Positions 1 through 8,711 of a stretch of DNA of 64,000 nt are shown here, in pieces (position 1 is the stretch's first letter; every line of letters starts with the position of its first letter). Below the pieces are notes generated by a model, which saw only the letters and a program-made list of their open reading frames with translations, searched no databases and was not told the DNA's origin. The translations under genes were made by a program, and so were the position numbers. Origin of the DNA: Vreelandella nanhaiensis (GTDB lineage: Bacteria > Pseudomonadota > Gammaproteobacteria > Pseudomonadales > Halomonadaceae); NCBI RefSeq assembly GCF_003990185.1, contig NZ_RZHF01000006.1, forward strand, positions 245,144 to 309,143. Direction: 5' to 3'.

Positions 1-270
1 CGCAAACTATCCAAAGAGACCTTTATCGCCACCTGCGCCATTTCGTTTGCGATTGTTAACGTGATCAAGCTAGGTCCCTATCTATGGCTTGGCGAGGTGA
101 ACGTCACCAGTGCCTGGGTCTCCCTGTTGCTGGTGCCCGTTGCTTGGCTCGGCGTGCACAACGGCTTTTGGCTGCAACATCGTGTTAATGAAAGACTGTT
201 TTATCGGCTGGTGATTTTTGCCATGTTCTTGGTGGGCATCAATTTAATCTGGCAAGCCCTAACGCCTTAA
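1..270 (+). CDS. TauE/SafE (TSUP) family membrane exporter, C-terminal fragment
   Basis: The reading frame is open from the first base of the window (in frame with position 1), so only about the last 89 residues are present and the true start lies outside. What is visible is hydrophobic, with at least two to three membrane segments. The sequence ...ISFAIVNVIKLGPYLWLGEV followed by a proline/glycine-rich PVAWLGVHNG loop matches the second repeat of TauE/SafE family anion (sulfite/organosulfonate) exporters. A GTG at 61 could be read as a start but would cut a membrane segment. Substrate cannot be told from this fragment. Family call is fairly safe; function is inferred. Confidence 0.7.
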   Translation, partial: RKLSKETFIATCAISFAIVNVIKLGPYLWLGEVNVTSAWVSLLLVPVAWLGVHNGFWLQHRVNERLFYRLVIFAMFLVGINLIWQALTP

Positions 271-602
271 GACATGGGCGCCTTGAACTATGACGATTAT
301 GTATGCGGATTGTCGCGTCGTAACCCTAGAATTTTCAAGCGGGAAAGACCGCTAATCTAAACGTCACCACTCTTCAGGCTCCCTTCTCAGCCAACGCATG
401 ATTTAAACTGTCAGCGCGTAGAATAACCAGAAAAAGTGCCAAAAAGACGACTTTTTCGCCTAGAGAAACCTATTGGTAGCCTAATCATTAGTCGTAAAAT
501 TTTTTTCATTAACAAGCTGAGAAGACGTTAGCCTCTAGGGAGTATATGATATTAGAACGACCTAAACGCCGCCCGCTACGCTGACAGTATATGAGGAGAT
601 CC
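271..602. other. Intergenic region, no gene seen
   Basis: About 330 bases between the exporter end and the HDOD gene, rich in A+T near 480-560. I see no convincing open frame, repeat or terminator. It presumably holds the promoter of the HDOD gene, but no clear -35/-10 pair could be fixed. Confidence 0.4.
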
Positions 603-1775
603 ATGACGGGCTCTTTAGCATCAGACAATACGCTCTACATGACACTGACTAACGAGCTACCGGCGTTTTTGAACCAATCGCTTTTACAGTGCAAAAATCT
701 CCCTTCACTACCTTCTGTTGCGCTTCGGGTGCTTGAAGTAGCTCGTTCATCAAGATCGACCTTAAATGATTATGTCAAAGCAATTGAGCATGACCCAGCT
801 TTAACGCTGCGTTTGATTGCGTTTGCAAATAGCGCGTATTACGCACAAGCATCCTCATCCGCTCAGACCTGTTTGGACGCAGTACAGCGTCTAGGTTTAG
901 ATGCAACCCTTGCCGTTATATTGGGGTTTAGTTTATTCCAGCATGCCACAGAGGCGCCTTACCATAACCGAACATGGCAACGTGCCATCACCGCCGCTCT
1001 GATAGCACGTTATCTTGCTGAGCAGGAATGTCCGGAACAAAGTGGAAGCGCCTTTACCACAGCCTTATTGCAAGATATTGGCATACTGGCGCTTCAATCC
1101 GTCTACCCTGATGAGGCAAAGACACTGTATGCTGAATCTCCTCTATCCGAACCTCATGCAGGGTTATCTCGCCCAGACCTGCTTAAAGATGCTTTTCATA
1201 CAGAGCCTCCTTATGCTGAAAGCCCACATGCAGAATTAGTGCGCGCAGAGCAGCGCTATTTTGGCTGTGATCATGCATTAGTCGGCGCGTGGCTGGCAGC
1301 TAAGTGGGGAGTCCCTGATAACATAGTGAATGCAATACATCAGAGCCATGAAAGCTTCTTATTGAACGATAAGCTACTACTCTGTATTCGCTTGTCTGGG
1401 CCTATTGCTGATGCTTGGTTATCAAGAAATCCAGCTTCTCAGCTGGCTGCTTTGTTATATCAGTTAAAGACGGTTAGCTATACCTATGCACTAAGAATTA
1501 ATGAAGTACTTCATAACGTTCAAAAGCAAACCGATATAATCGCCAATGCGTTGAATATGACCGCCCCCGTCAAGGTCGATAGCACTACCCTGTTGGCTGA
1601 CGCTCACCAGTTGCTCTTCCAGCATACGCTAACACTGAGTTCTCAATTAGAGGACCAAAAACAAGCGCTAGTCTCTTTACGCTGCCCTGATGTAAATCAA
1701 AAAGAGCATAGCCTGCGGGATGCTTCTCTTCATATTCATCGTTCAGGATTAATCAGCAAACCGAAAAATAGATAA
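603..1775 (+). CDS. HDOD domain signalling protein
   Basis: A 390-residue soluble protein. Residues ~25-240 form an HDOD domain: the opening LPSLPSVALRVLEVARS, then IEHDPALTLRLIAFANSAYY and AVQRLGLDATLAVILGFSLF are the usual signature blocks, and later AAKWGVPDNIVNAIHQSHE matches the end of the domain. The C-terminal ~130 residues are unlike any domain I recognise. HDOD proteins are non-catalytic HD relatives often coupled to c-di-GMP or stress signalling. Start chosen at 603 because AGGAG lies just upstream at 594-598; an ATG at 591 has no ribosome site. It is monocistronic, ended by a strong hairpin. Regulatory role is known only at the family level. Confidence 0.8.
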   Translation: MTGSLASDNTLYMTLTNELPAFLNQSLLQCKNLPSLPSVALRVLEVARSSRSTLNDYVKAIEHDPALTLRLIAFANSAYYAQASSSAQTCLDAVQRLGLDATLAVILGFSLFQHATEAPYHNRTWQRAITAALIARYLAEQECPEQSGSAFTTALLQDIGILALQSVYPDEAKTLYAESPLSEPHAGLSRPDLLKDAFHTEPPYAESPHAELVRAEQRYFGCDHALVGAWLAAKWGVPDNIVNAIHQSHESFLLNDKLLLCIRLSGPIADAWLSRNPASQLAALLYQLKTVSYTYALRINEVLHNVQKQTDIIANALNMTAPVKVDSTTLLADAHQLLFQHTLTLSSQLEDQKQALVSLRCPDVNQKEHSLRDASLHIHRSGLISKPKNR

Positions 1776-1802
1776 TCATACTCCGACCTCGCCCGTATTC
1801 AC

Positions 1803-1830
1803 CAACAGGCCGCGCGGTCGCGGCCTGTTG
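1803..1830. terminator. Bidirectional hairpin terminator
   Basis: Perfect 12-base arms (1803-1814 and 1819-1830, CAACAGGCCGCG) around a four-base loop, between the convergent HDOD and TRAP permease genes. It lacks a long T-run, so strength is uncertain. Confidence 0.65.
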
Positions 1831-1833
1831 AGA

Positions 1834-3138
1834 CTAGTTATTCATTGCATAAGGCAGATAAAGCGCGATCGCCGGGAAGAAGTGCATCAAGGCAATTGCC
1901 AAAAGCATTAACAAAAAGAAAGGCAGGGTCGCCTTGGTGATAGTCAAAATATCCTTGCCGGTCAGCCCCTGAATGACAAACAGGTTAAAGCCTACCGGCG
2001 GGGTAATTTGCGACATTTCCACCACGACCACCAGATAGATGCCGAACCAGATCAGATCAAACCCCGCCGCGTTTACCACTGGCATAATCACCGCGGTTAC
2101 CAGCAGGATAAGCGAGATACCGTCCAAGAAGCAGCCCATGATCAACAAGAGCGCTGTCAGGGCGATAAGCAGCATGGTGGGTGATAAGCCCATCTCACTG
2201 ATCGCGCGTGCCAACTGCATAGGCACTTGAGTAAAGCCCATCGCCGAGGTAAGAAACGATGCGCCAGCGATAATAAACGCGATCATGCAGGCCGTACGAA
2301 TTGCCGCAAATAGCGAGCTTTTGAATATCTTAAGAGTGAAGTGGCCATTCCATCGTGCAATCACCATAGAGAGCACTACCCCGACCGCTGCCGCTTCCGT
2401 AGGCGATGCTAGCCCGCCGTAAATAGAAATAATAATGCCGCCGATCAGCGTCAGAATGGGTGCCAGTGCCCAGGTATTACGCAACTTCTCAGAGAAGCTC
2501 ATGGATGATTCATCTTCCCCGGTCAGCCCCGCTCGATCACCCTTGATGAGCGCCCAGAGAATCAGATAAGACATAAACAGCGCCAGAATCATAAGGCCCG
2601 GTCCGACGCCTGCCATAAACAGGCGCGAAATGGACTGCTCGGTCACCACACCATAAACAATCAGCATGATGGAGGGCGGAATCAGCAAACCTAGCGTCGA
2701 GGCACTGGCTAACGTACCGATAGCCATATTGCTGTCGTAGCCGCGCCGCTCAAGCTCTGGCAGGGTCATTTTACCTACGGTGGCGCAAGTGGCCGCCGAC
2801 GAGCCGCATACGGCTGCAAACATACCGCTGCCAATAATATTGGTATGCAGCAAACGACCGGGTAAGCGGTTGAGCCAAGGCGAAAGCCCACGGAACATAT
2901 TGTCGGCAAGCCCGGAGCGAAAGAGTATTTCGCCCATCCAGATAAACATCGGTAGTGCCGTTAAATCCCAGCCATAACTCGCTCCCCAGAAGTCTGAAGC
3001 CAGAATCGGACCAGGCGCAAATGGGCTAAAGAATTGCAGCGCCACCCAGGCGGTACCGATCAAGGCAAAGGCGATCCAGACGCCCCCGCCGAGCAAAAGC
3101 ACCAAGGTGAAAATAGTTGCCAAACTGAGTGTTAACAC
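1834..3138 (-). CDS. TRAP transporter large permease (DctM family)
   Basis: A 434-residue polytopic membrane protein with about a dozen hydrophobic segments and the DctM hallmarks: FIWMGEILFRSGLADNMFRG near the N-terminus, AVCGSSAATCATVGKMTLPE, TLASASTLGLLIPPSI and, near the end, EMSQITPPVGFNLFVIQG. It is the sodium-coupled translocation subunit working with the small permease and periplasmic receptor encoded just upstream. Start taken as GTG at 3138, preceded by GGAG at seven bases; a TTG at 3165 is in frame but lacks a ribosome site. Last gene of the LysR-P-Q-M operon. Substrate is inferred as 5-oxoproline from the divergent pxpABC genes. Confidence 0.88.
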   Translation of the reverse strand: MLTLSLATIFTLVLLLGGGVWIAFALIGTAWVALQFFSPFAPGPILASDFWGASYGWDLTALPMFIWMGEILFRSGLADNMFRGLSPWLNRLPGRLLHTNIIGSGMFAAVCGSSAATCATVGKMTLPELERRGYDSNMAIGTLASASTLGLLIPPSIMLIVYGVVTEQSISRLFMAGVGPGLMILALFMSYLILWALIKGDRAGLTGEDESSMSFSEKLRNTWALAPILTLIGGIIISIYGGLASPTEAAAVGVVLSMVIARWNGHFTLKIFKSSLFAAIRTACMIAFIIAGASFLTSAMGFTQVPMQLARAISEMGLSPTMLLIALTALLLIMGCFLDGISLILLVTAVIMPVVNAAGFDLIWFGIYLVVVVEMSQITPPVGFNLFVIQGLTGKDILTITKATLPFFLLMLLAIALMHFFPAIALYLPYAMNN

Positions 3139-3182
3139 GGTTTTTCTCCAACATAACGTGGCCAAGCAGTGTCGGCAGGGAA

Positions 3183-3746
3183 TCAGTGCATTTCGCTATC
3201 ATCGGTGGATGTCGCTTCGCGAAATCTGGACGGGTCACGTACGGCGATGCGCATTGCAATCACTAGCGCCTCTATCAAGGCAAGGCTGAGCAGGCCTACA
3301 CTGATCACCAAAACACTTTGAGGTATCCACAGCGGTATGGATAAAAAGCCTGATGACACATCGTTGTATTGCAGGCTCTCTCTTGTCAGCTCAATCAGGC
3401 CATACCCGAGTATCAGACTAATCGCTAAAGCAATAAGCAGAGCAGCCACCTCAAACCATACCCGGATGGCAGAAGGCAGCCGCGAAATTAACAGCGTCAC
3501 ACGAATATGAGCGTGATGAACAAAGGTATAGGCCAGACCAAGAAAGGTGGCACCCACCAATAGATAGGCGGCCATCTCGGAAACGCCCGTGATACTGATA
3601 CCCAGGCGGCTCAGGCCCACCAGGATCAGTAGCGCATCGATCGCGCGAAAAGCAACCTGCAGTGCAATCAGCGCGCAAATCGCGATCATGCAGGCCGCCG
3701 CCCCCCACGCACCAAGGCGGTAGAGCTTGTCGAATTTAAACGTCAT
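3183..3746 (-). CDS. TRAP transporter small permease (DctQ family)
   Basis: A 187-residue protein with four membrane segments (about residues 10-35, 55-75, 92-115 and 137-165), the usual DctQ layout. The EMAAYLLVGATFLGLAYTF stretch followed by HIRVTLLISRLP is typical of the family. It lies between the receptor and large permease genes on the same strand, 44 bases ahead of the DctM start. Together they form a binding-protein-dependent secondary transporter in the inner membrane. A hairpin separates it from the receptor gene, so its expression is probably lower than that of the receptor. Confidence 0.85.
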   Translation of the reverse strand: MTFKFDKLYRLGAWGAAACMIAICALIALQVAFRAIDALLILVGLSRLGISITGVSEMAAYLLVGATFLGLAYTFVHHAHIRVTLLISRLPSAIRVWFEVAALLIALAISLILGYGLIELTRESLQYNDVSSGFLSIPLWIPQSVLVISVGLLSLALIEALVIAMRIAVRDPSRFREATSTDDSEMH

Positions 3747-3776
3747 GTTCGTATCTCACCGAGTGGCTGGGCGAAA

Positions 3777-3798
3777 AGAGGCGGCTAATGCCGCCTCT
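3777..3798 (-). terminator. Intra-operon hairpin between TRAP receptor and permease genes
   Basis: Arms AGAGGCGG (3777-3784) and CCGCCTCT (3791-3798); read on the minus strand the stem is followed by TTTT. It sits directly after the receptor gene and before dctQ, suggesting partial termination or mRNA stabilisation so that receptor exceeds permease. Confidence 0.6.
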
Positions 3799-3814
3799 GA
3801 AGAACGTTCCTGGC

Positions 3815-4804
3815 TTAGTTAGCCTGTTGTTCCCGGTAAGCTTCAAGCGCTGCTTCTGCTTCATCATCAGCGCGGCTCAGCCAATCCTGGAAGAGCTTGT
3901 CACCCGCTTCCTGGAGCGCAGCAGCGACCTCTTGATTCGGGGTCGATACGGTGATGCCGTTCTCTTCTAGAGCGGCGAGGCTCGCATCGTTATCTTCACG
4001 GCTTAACTGCCAGCCACGTTCTTCCGCACGCTCGGCGGCCTCCATCAAGGCATCCTGAGTCGCCTCATCCAGACGATCAAAACTGCGCTGGCTGATAAAC
4101 ACGATGTTTTTGGGAAGCCACAGGTTGGCGTCGGTGTAGTAAGACACGTAGTCCCAGGCCGTCATGGCGTTACCGGTAGAACTCGAGGTAATCATGGCGT
4201 CCACGCGCCCAGTGCTAAAGGCAGTGGGAATATCCGACTCTTCGGTTTCCGTGGGGCTGCCGCCCAGGTTGTTCACGAACCGCTGGGTATTGATATTGGG
4301 CGCGCGCACCCGCAAGCCCTCAAACTGGGCGGGATCCGTCAACTCCTGAGCGGTATAAATCCCTTGCGCCGGCCAGGCAACCGCATAAAGTGGAATCAGC
4401 CCCTCCTGAGCGAACAGCTCAGTAATTATGGGCTTGGTGGCCTGCCACAATGCAAAGGCATCCTCGTAGCTACCAGCTACGCCGGGCAGCGTATCGATTT
4501 CGAAGATAGGGTCATCATTAGAGAGGACCGACATGAATACCTCACCAGCATCAATGGTGCCGCGACGTACCGATGGCTTGATCTCACCATGAGAGACAAG
4601 CGAGCCCCCGCTATGCACGGTGATCGTTAGTTCGCCATCCGTCATCTCAGCCACATCTTCTGCAAACTGCTTGGTATTCTGAGTATGAAAGCTGGCATCT
4701 CCATAGGGAGTGGCCATGGTCCATTGAGCTGCCTGGACGGAAGCTGTCGTTACCAAGCCATAAGCCGTTGCCAGAAGTAGTGGGGTCACGATGCGCATAC
4801 GCAT
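3815..4804 (-). CDS. TRAP transporter periplasmic receptor (DctP family)
   Basis: A 329-residue secreted solute receptor. Residues 1-25 are a signal peptide ending SVQA before AQWTMATPYG. The body shows family blocks: EGLRVRAPNINTQRFVNNLG (contains the arginine that normally pairs with a substrate carboxylate), AFSTGRVDAMITSSSTG and WLPKNIVFISQRSFDRL. Start at the ATG at 4804 has AGAGGAT upstream. The gene follows the LysR gene by 16 bases. Bordetella DctP6/DctP7 are known pyroglutamate (5-oxoproline) receptors; with pxpABC divergently encoded next door I infer the same ligand here, but the binding residues were not aligned. Confidence 0.85.
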   Translation of the reverse strand: MRMRIVTPLLLATAYGLVTTASVQAAQWTMATPYGDASFHTQNTKQFAEDVAEMTDGELTITVHSGGSLVSHGEIKPSVRRGTIDAGEVFMSVLSNDDPIFEIDTLPGVAGSYEDAFALWQATKPIITELFAQEGLIPLYAVAWPAQGIYTAQELTDPAQFEGLRVRAPNINTQRFVNNLGGSPTETEESDIPTAFSTGRVDAMITSSSTGNAMTAWDYVSYYTDANLWLPKNIVFISQRSFDRLDEATQDALMEAAERAEERGWQLSREDNDASLAALEENGITVSTPNQEVAAALQEAGDKLFQDWLSRADDEAEAALEAYREQQAN

Positions 4805-4820
4805 GAGTAAATCCTCTTGT

Positions 4821-5810
4821 TTATATTAGTGGAGTTGATGCGTCTGGGGTGGTAAGAGAGACACTCGGCTGTACCCAGTGCCCGTTGAATAGTGCGCTGG
4901 TCATCTCGACACGACGTTCCTGCGCGTAGGCGTTGGCCGTTTTTTGGGCTAAACGGCCAACGCCTCTACAAAAGCGGGGATGATTGGCGCGACGCCATAT
5001 CACATCATAGTTCATCGCGGGTAGCGGCACCGGCAGCGCCAGACGTAAAAGCTCGCCACGCCGCCACTCATCAAGCACCGTGGCCACCGGCAACGCACCG
5101 ATACCCAAGCCTTCCATCGTCATGCGTACAATTGTCATCAAGGTGCTAACGCTATGGATACGCGGGCTGGTAACGCCCTGCTCGGCCAGATACTGAACCA
5201 GCTCTTCGTAAGGCCGAGCCAGTTTTCCAAACGAAATAAACGGCAGCTTTTTGCACCAGGCTTCAGTGTTTTCACTGAGCATCTCTGCATGGCGTGGAGA
5301 TACGAACATACCCATTTCGTAAGGGCTTAACGCTTCGTATTCGATCTGCTTGGGCGGCAGGTAGCCATTCATGGCCAGTAAGATATCCAGCTCGTTACTC
5401 ATCAGCCGCTCGTTGAGCGCCGGCGAGTAATCCACCGTAAGCTCGATGGTTAAACGCGGATAACGTTCGGTAAGCTGGCGCATGAATTCAGGAAACCAGC
5501 TGTGGGCAATGGTTTCGATCGTGCCTAGCCTGAGAGGTGCCGAGTACTCTTCTTCACTGTCGAAGAGTTTCATGGCTTCATCGCGTTGGCTGAGCATGCG
5601 CTCGGCATGCAGGAAAAATTCTCGCCCACGCATCGTGGGCTGCACCGGGCGAGCCGAGCGCTCCAGCAGCAGTTCGCCTACCGTCGCTTCTAAGCGCGAA
5701 ATGCGTTCTGAGACCGATGGTTGAGTCAAATGCAGACGTACGGCCGCCTTGCGAAAGGACCCCAATTTGACGGCCCAGACAAACGCTTCAAGTTCTTTGA
5801 AATCGAGCAT
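4821..5810 (-). CDS. LysR family transcriptional regulator
   Basis: A 329-residue regulator. Residues 1-60 hold the winged helix-turn-helix (ELEAFVWAVKLGSFRKAAV... LTQPSVSERISRLE); residues ~90-295 are the periplasmic-binding-like effector domain. It is encoded first in the minus-strand operon with the TRAP transporter and divergent from pxpABC over a 451-base gap, the classical position for a regulator of both units. It therefore probably responds to 5-oxoproline or a related acid. The C-terminal ~25 residues extend past the usual domain end. Confidence 0.85.
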   Translation of the reverse strand: MLDFKELEAFVWAVKLGSFRKAAVRLHLTQPSVSERISRLEATVGELLLERSARPVQPTMRGREFFLHAERMLSQRDEAMKLFDSEEEYSAPLRLGTIETIAHSWFPEFMRQLTERYPRLTIELTVDYSPALNERLMSNELDILLAMNGYLPPKQIEYEALSPYEMGMFVSPRHAEMLSENTEAWCKKLPFISFGKLARPYEELVQYLAEQGVTSPRIHSVSTLMTIVRMTMEGLGIGALPVATVLDEWRRGELLRLALPVPLPAMNYDVIWRRANHPRFCRGVGRLAQKTANAYAQERRVEMTSALFNGHWVQPSVSLTTPDASTPLI

Positions 5811-6261
5811 AATGTTGCCTAATCCACGCGTGCAATGACCAAAAGATATCGGCGCTATCTATTGATGAGCGTCGACTCACAGAGCAGCTGTTTGGCCCAC
5901 AGAGCGAGTTATCACTGCAATGTAATTTCAAGTCCAACGGAGGTAGTAAAGCGCCTCGTTGGTGGTGCGTGGCTGGCAAGCGCATGATTCACCCCGGAAA
6001 ACGCTTTTTGTTGACCCATTATTGTGAGTAGCTTGAGTCATGTGCGCGTTTCTCTTTATCTTTTATTGAGTGCTTTTATTTAGTTGATAATAGCATTACT
6101 CCCTATCGTCAACTATTTTTCTAAGAAATAACAATACGATAGAAGTTACCGATATTAAGTATCGTGAAAAACGATTGGTAAGTGAAAGCGCCTCTCCCTT
6201 ATATTAGTTTGAATTTAATAACGCATCCCAAATAACACCTGTAATAATAATTGGAGTCGTT
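5811..6261. promoter_or_regulatory. Divergent control region between LysR-TRAP and pxpABC
   Basis: A 451-base gene-free region, strongly A+T-rich from ~6040 to 6250. It contains an interrupted inverted repeat ACGATA (6136-6141) / TATCGT (6160-6165) with a 19-base spacer, a possible LysR-type binding site. Further ATCG-like half sites occur at ~6104-6110. The pxpA ribosome site GGAG lies at ~6253-6256. No promoter boxes could be fixed with confidence. Confidence 0.4.
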
Positions 6262-7014
6262 ATGGCTATCCCTCTACTCAACTGCGACATGGGCGAAAGC
6301 TTCGGTAACTGGACACTTGGCCTTGATGCTGAGGTCATGCCTTACGTTGACTGTGCCAATATCGCCTGTGGCTATCACGCCTCCGACCCCCACGTCATGC
6401 GCCATACTGTTGCACTAGCGGCCAAGCACGGCGTGCGCATTGGTGCTCATCCAGGCTATCCCGATTTAATGGGTTTTGGTCGGCGCTCCATGGCCTGCTC
6501 GGCGGCTGAAGTCGAAGACATGATCCTTTATCAGGCGGGGGCGCTTGCGGGCATTTGCCGCGCGGAAGGCGCCGAACTTGCCTATATCAAGCCGCACGGG
6601 GCCATGTATAACGATATGGCTGCCAACCTCGAGCTGCTGGAAGGCGCGATGCGCGCTGTGCGTGCGTTTGACACCAGCCTCCCGCTGATGGTGATGGCTA
6701 CCGCTGATCCCGAGCCGCATCGCGAACTGGCCGCCAGAATGGGCATCACGCTCTGGTTTGAGACCTTTGCCGACCGCGCTTATGAGGCCAACGGCCATCT
6801 GGCATCGCGCCGCTTGGCGGGTGCGGTGCATCACGATCAGGCGACCATCGTGGCCCAGGCCATTGCGCTGGCCAAGGGGGAAGCCCTGACCGCCCGCGAC
6901 GGCACCGCGCTTCACCTTCCCTGCGACACGCTCTGTGTCCATGGTGACAATCCCGAATCAATCGCGGCCGTACGTGCCATCCGTGATGCCTTCAAAGCGT
7001 TGGAGTCCGCGTGA
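6262..7014 (+). CDS. pxpA: 5-oxoprolinase subunit PxpA (LamB/YcsF family)
   Basis: A 250-residue cytosolic protein of the LamB/YcsF family. The opening [12 protein letters not shown] and the blocks [32 protein letters not shown] and [13 protein letters not shown] are diagnostic. With PxpB and PxpC it forms the prokaryotic ATP-dependent 5-oxoprolinase, converting 5-oxo-L-proline to L-glutamate. Length is as expected. Start ATG at 6262 has GGAG seven bases upstream. Its stop overlaps the pxpB start by four bases, indicating translational coupling. Confidence 0.95.
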   Translation: MAIPLLNCDMGESFGNWTLGLDAEVMPYVDCANIACGYHASDPHVMRHTVALAAKHGVRIGAHPGYPDLMGFGRRSMACSAAEVEDMILYQAGALAGICRAEGAELAYIKPHGAMYNDMAANLELLEGAMRAVRAFDTSLPLMVMATADPEPHRELAARMGITLWFETFADRAYEANGHLASRRLAGAVHHDQATIVAQAIALAKGEALTARDGTALHLPCDTLCVHGDNPESIAAVRAIRDAFKALESA

Positions 7015-7715
7015 AACTGCGTCTTGAAACCGCTGCCATGGATGCGCTGACAGTACGACTGTTCGATGTCATCGACGAGCGCAACATGGCCTGGATCATG
7101 GCGGCCGACACCGCCTTGCGTCACGCTTTCGGCGATGCGCTGATCGACCTTGTCCCCTCTTACACGACGCTGTTGATTCATTATGATTGTCGGGCCATGG
7201 CCTTTGTCGAGGCCACGTCCCTCGCCCGCGATGCGCTTAAAGACTTACAGCCTGCCGATACTCAAAACGGCCAGCTGCATGAAATTCCGGTATGGTACGA
7301 CGAGAGCGTTGGCCCGGAGCTTCCGCAGGTGGCCAAGCGCGCGGGGTTAAGCGTTGAGCAGTTGATCGAGCGTCATTGTGGCCACGACTATTGCGTGTTC
7401 GCCCTCGGCTTTGCTCCTGGCTACGGATTTATGGGGCTGGTGGATGAAGACCTAGCCACGCCGCGCTTGAAGACACCACGACGTCGCGTAGCCGCCGGAA
7501 GCGTGGGCATCGCCGATCGGCAGACGGCCATCTACCCGCTGCTCTCACCCGGTGGCTGGAATATCCTGGGCCGCACGGCAGTCCCCCTGTTTGAATACGC
7601 CCGGCGCGGAGAACCGCTATTCCGCCCCGGTGACAAGGTACGCTTCATGTCCATCTCCAAAGCTGAGTTCGAAGCCGCCGGCGGCGATACTACACCACTG
7701 GAGGAGCGCGCATGA
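7011..7715 (+). CDS. pxpB: 5-oxoprolinase subunit PxpB (KipI family)
   Basis: A 234-residue KipI/allophanate-hydrolase-subunit-1 family protein. [39 protein letters not shown] and the C-terminal [13 protein letters not shown] ... FRPGDKVRF are the family signatures. GTG start at 7011 overlaps the pxpA stop; its own stop overlaps the pxpC ATG. It is the middle subunit of 5-oxoprolinase. In Bacillus the homologue KipI also inhibits a sporulation kinase, but the pxpABC order here points to the metabolic role. Confidence 0.95.
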   Translation: MKLRLETAAMDALTVRLFDVIDERNMAWIMAADTALRHAFGDALIDLVPSYTTLLIHYDCRAMAFVEATSLARDALKDLQPADTQNGQLHEIPVWYDESVGPELPQVAKRAGLSVEQLIERHCGHDYCVFALGFAPGYGFMGLVDEDLATPRLKTPRRRVAAGSVGIADRQTAIYPLLSPGGWNILGRTAVPLFEYARRGEPLFRPGDKVRFMSISKAEFEAAGGDTTPLEERA

Positions 7716-8641
7716 GCCAGGGCAGCATCACCGTCAAACAGGCCGGGCCGCTGGCTCTGATTCAGGACGCGGGGCGCTTCGGCGTGGGGCATCTGGGCGT
7801 CACCCAAAGCGGCGCTGCCGACTGGATCTCGTTTCGCTGGGCCAACTGGCTGCTGGGCAACCCGATAAATAGCGCGGCGCTGGAAATCGTCATGGGCGGC
7901 AACCTGACGTTAGAAGCAGGCAGCGACGTCTGCCTTGCCCTTGCCGGGGCCGATCTCGATGCTCGTATTGACGGCGAACCGCTCGCTCCTAATGCGTGCT
8001 TTACCCTCAAAGCCGGGCAGTGCCTGACGTTTCGCCAACCGCGCGCCGGGCTCCGCGCTTATCTGGCATTTCCGGGCGGACTGCAGGCCCCCGAGGTTCT
8101 CGGTAGCCGTGCCTGCACCGCGCGGGAAATGATCGGTGGCCTGCATGAAGACGGCAAGCCACTGCAAACCGGTGACCAGCTGAGTTGGCAAGGTGATACG
8201 TCATCGCCCCGCCGAATGCCTGACAATGCCGGTTTGCCCATGCCTCAAAAGCGCTGCCATCTTCCGCTGGTGCTGGGCTCCCAGATAGCCCACTTTACCG
8301 GGCGTAGCCTTTATCAGGCATTCAACCAACCCTGGACAGTCGACCAACGCGCCGACCGTATGGGCATTCGGCTAACCGGCCAAGCACTTGATAGCAAACT
8401 GGAAGGGATGATTTCGGAAGGCATTCCTCTGGGTGCAGTACAAATACCCCCCGATGGCCAACCGATTGTGCTGATGAATGACCGCCAGACAATTGGCGGC
8501 TATCCGCGTATCGGCGCACTCACCCCTAGTGCCTGCGCGCTGCTTTCTCAGTGCCTTCCCGGCACCGAAGTCAGGCTACATCCGGTGAGTGCCACCCAGG
8601 CCCAGGTTACTCATCGCCGTCAGTTGGCTGTGTGGGAGTGA
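7712..8641 (+). CDS. pxpC: 5-oxoprolinase subunit PxpC (KipA family, biotin-dependent carboxyltransferase-like)
   Basis: A 309-residue protein of the KipA / allophanate hydrolase subunit 2 family. ALIQDAGRFGVGHLGVTQSGAAD near the N-terminus, NSAALEIVMGG, AYLAFPGG and the C-terminal SEGIPLGAVQIPPDGQPIVLMNDRQTIGGYPRI are hallmark blocks. Together with PxpA and PxpB it completes 5-oxoprolinase. The operon is ended by a hairpin 24 bases downstream. Confidence 0.95.
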   Translation: MSQGSITVKQAGPLALIQDAGRFGVGHLGVTQSGAADWISFRWANWLLGNPINSAALEIVMGGNLTLEAGSDVCLALAGADLDARIDGEPLAPNACFTLKAGQCLTFRQPRAGLRAYLAFPGGLQAPEVLGSRACTAREMIGGLHEDGKPLQTGDQLSWQGDTSSPRRMPDNAGLPMPQKRCHLPLVLGSQIAHFTGRSLYQAFNQPWTVDQRADRMGIRLTGQALDSKLEGMISEGIPLGAVQIPPDGQPIVLMNDRQTIGGYPRIGALTPSACALLSQCLPGTEVRLHPVSATQAQVTHRRQLAVWE

Positions 8642-8665
8642 GCCTTTGAGAAGGGTTCAAGCGCT

Positions 8666-8690
8666 AAAAGGCACCCATGAGGTGCCTTTT
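8666..8690. terminator. Hairpin terminator between pxpC and nicX
   Basis: Arms AAAAGGCACC (8666-8675) and GGTGCCTTTT (8681-8690) around a five-base loop. The stem is flanked by A and T runs on both sides, so it can act in both directions for the convergent pxpC and nicX genes. Confidence 0.85.
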
Positions 8691-8711
8691 GCATTGAAAT
8701 GCCGCTAATAG

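Noticed and set aside
6136..6165. Firm assignment of the ACGATA/TATCGT dyad as the LysR operator for pxpABC
   Set aside because: Short arms and a long spacer in A+T-rich DNA; kept only as a low-confidence note within the control region.
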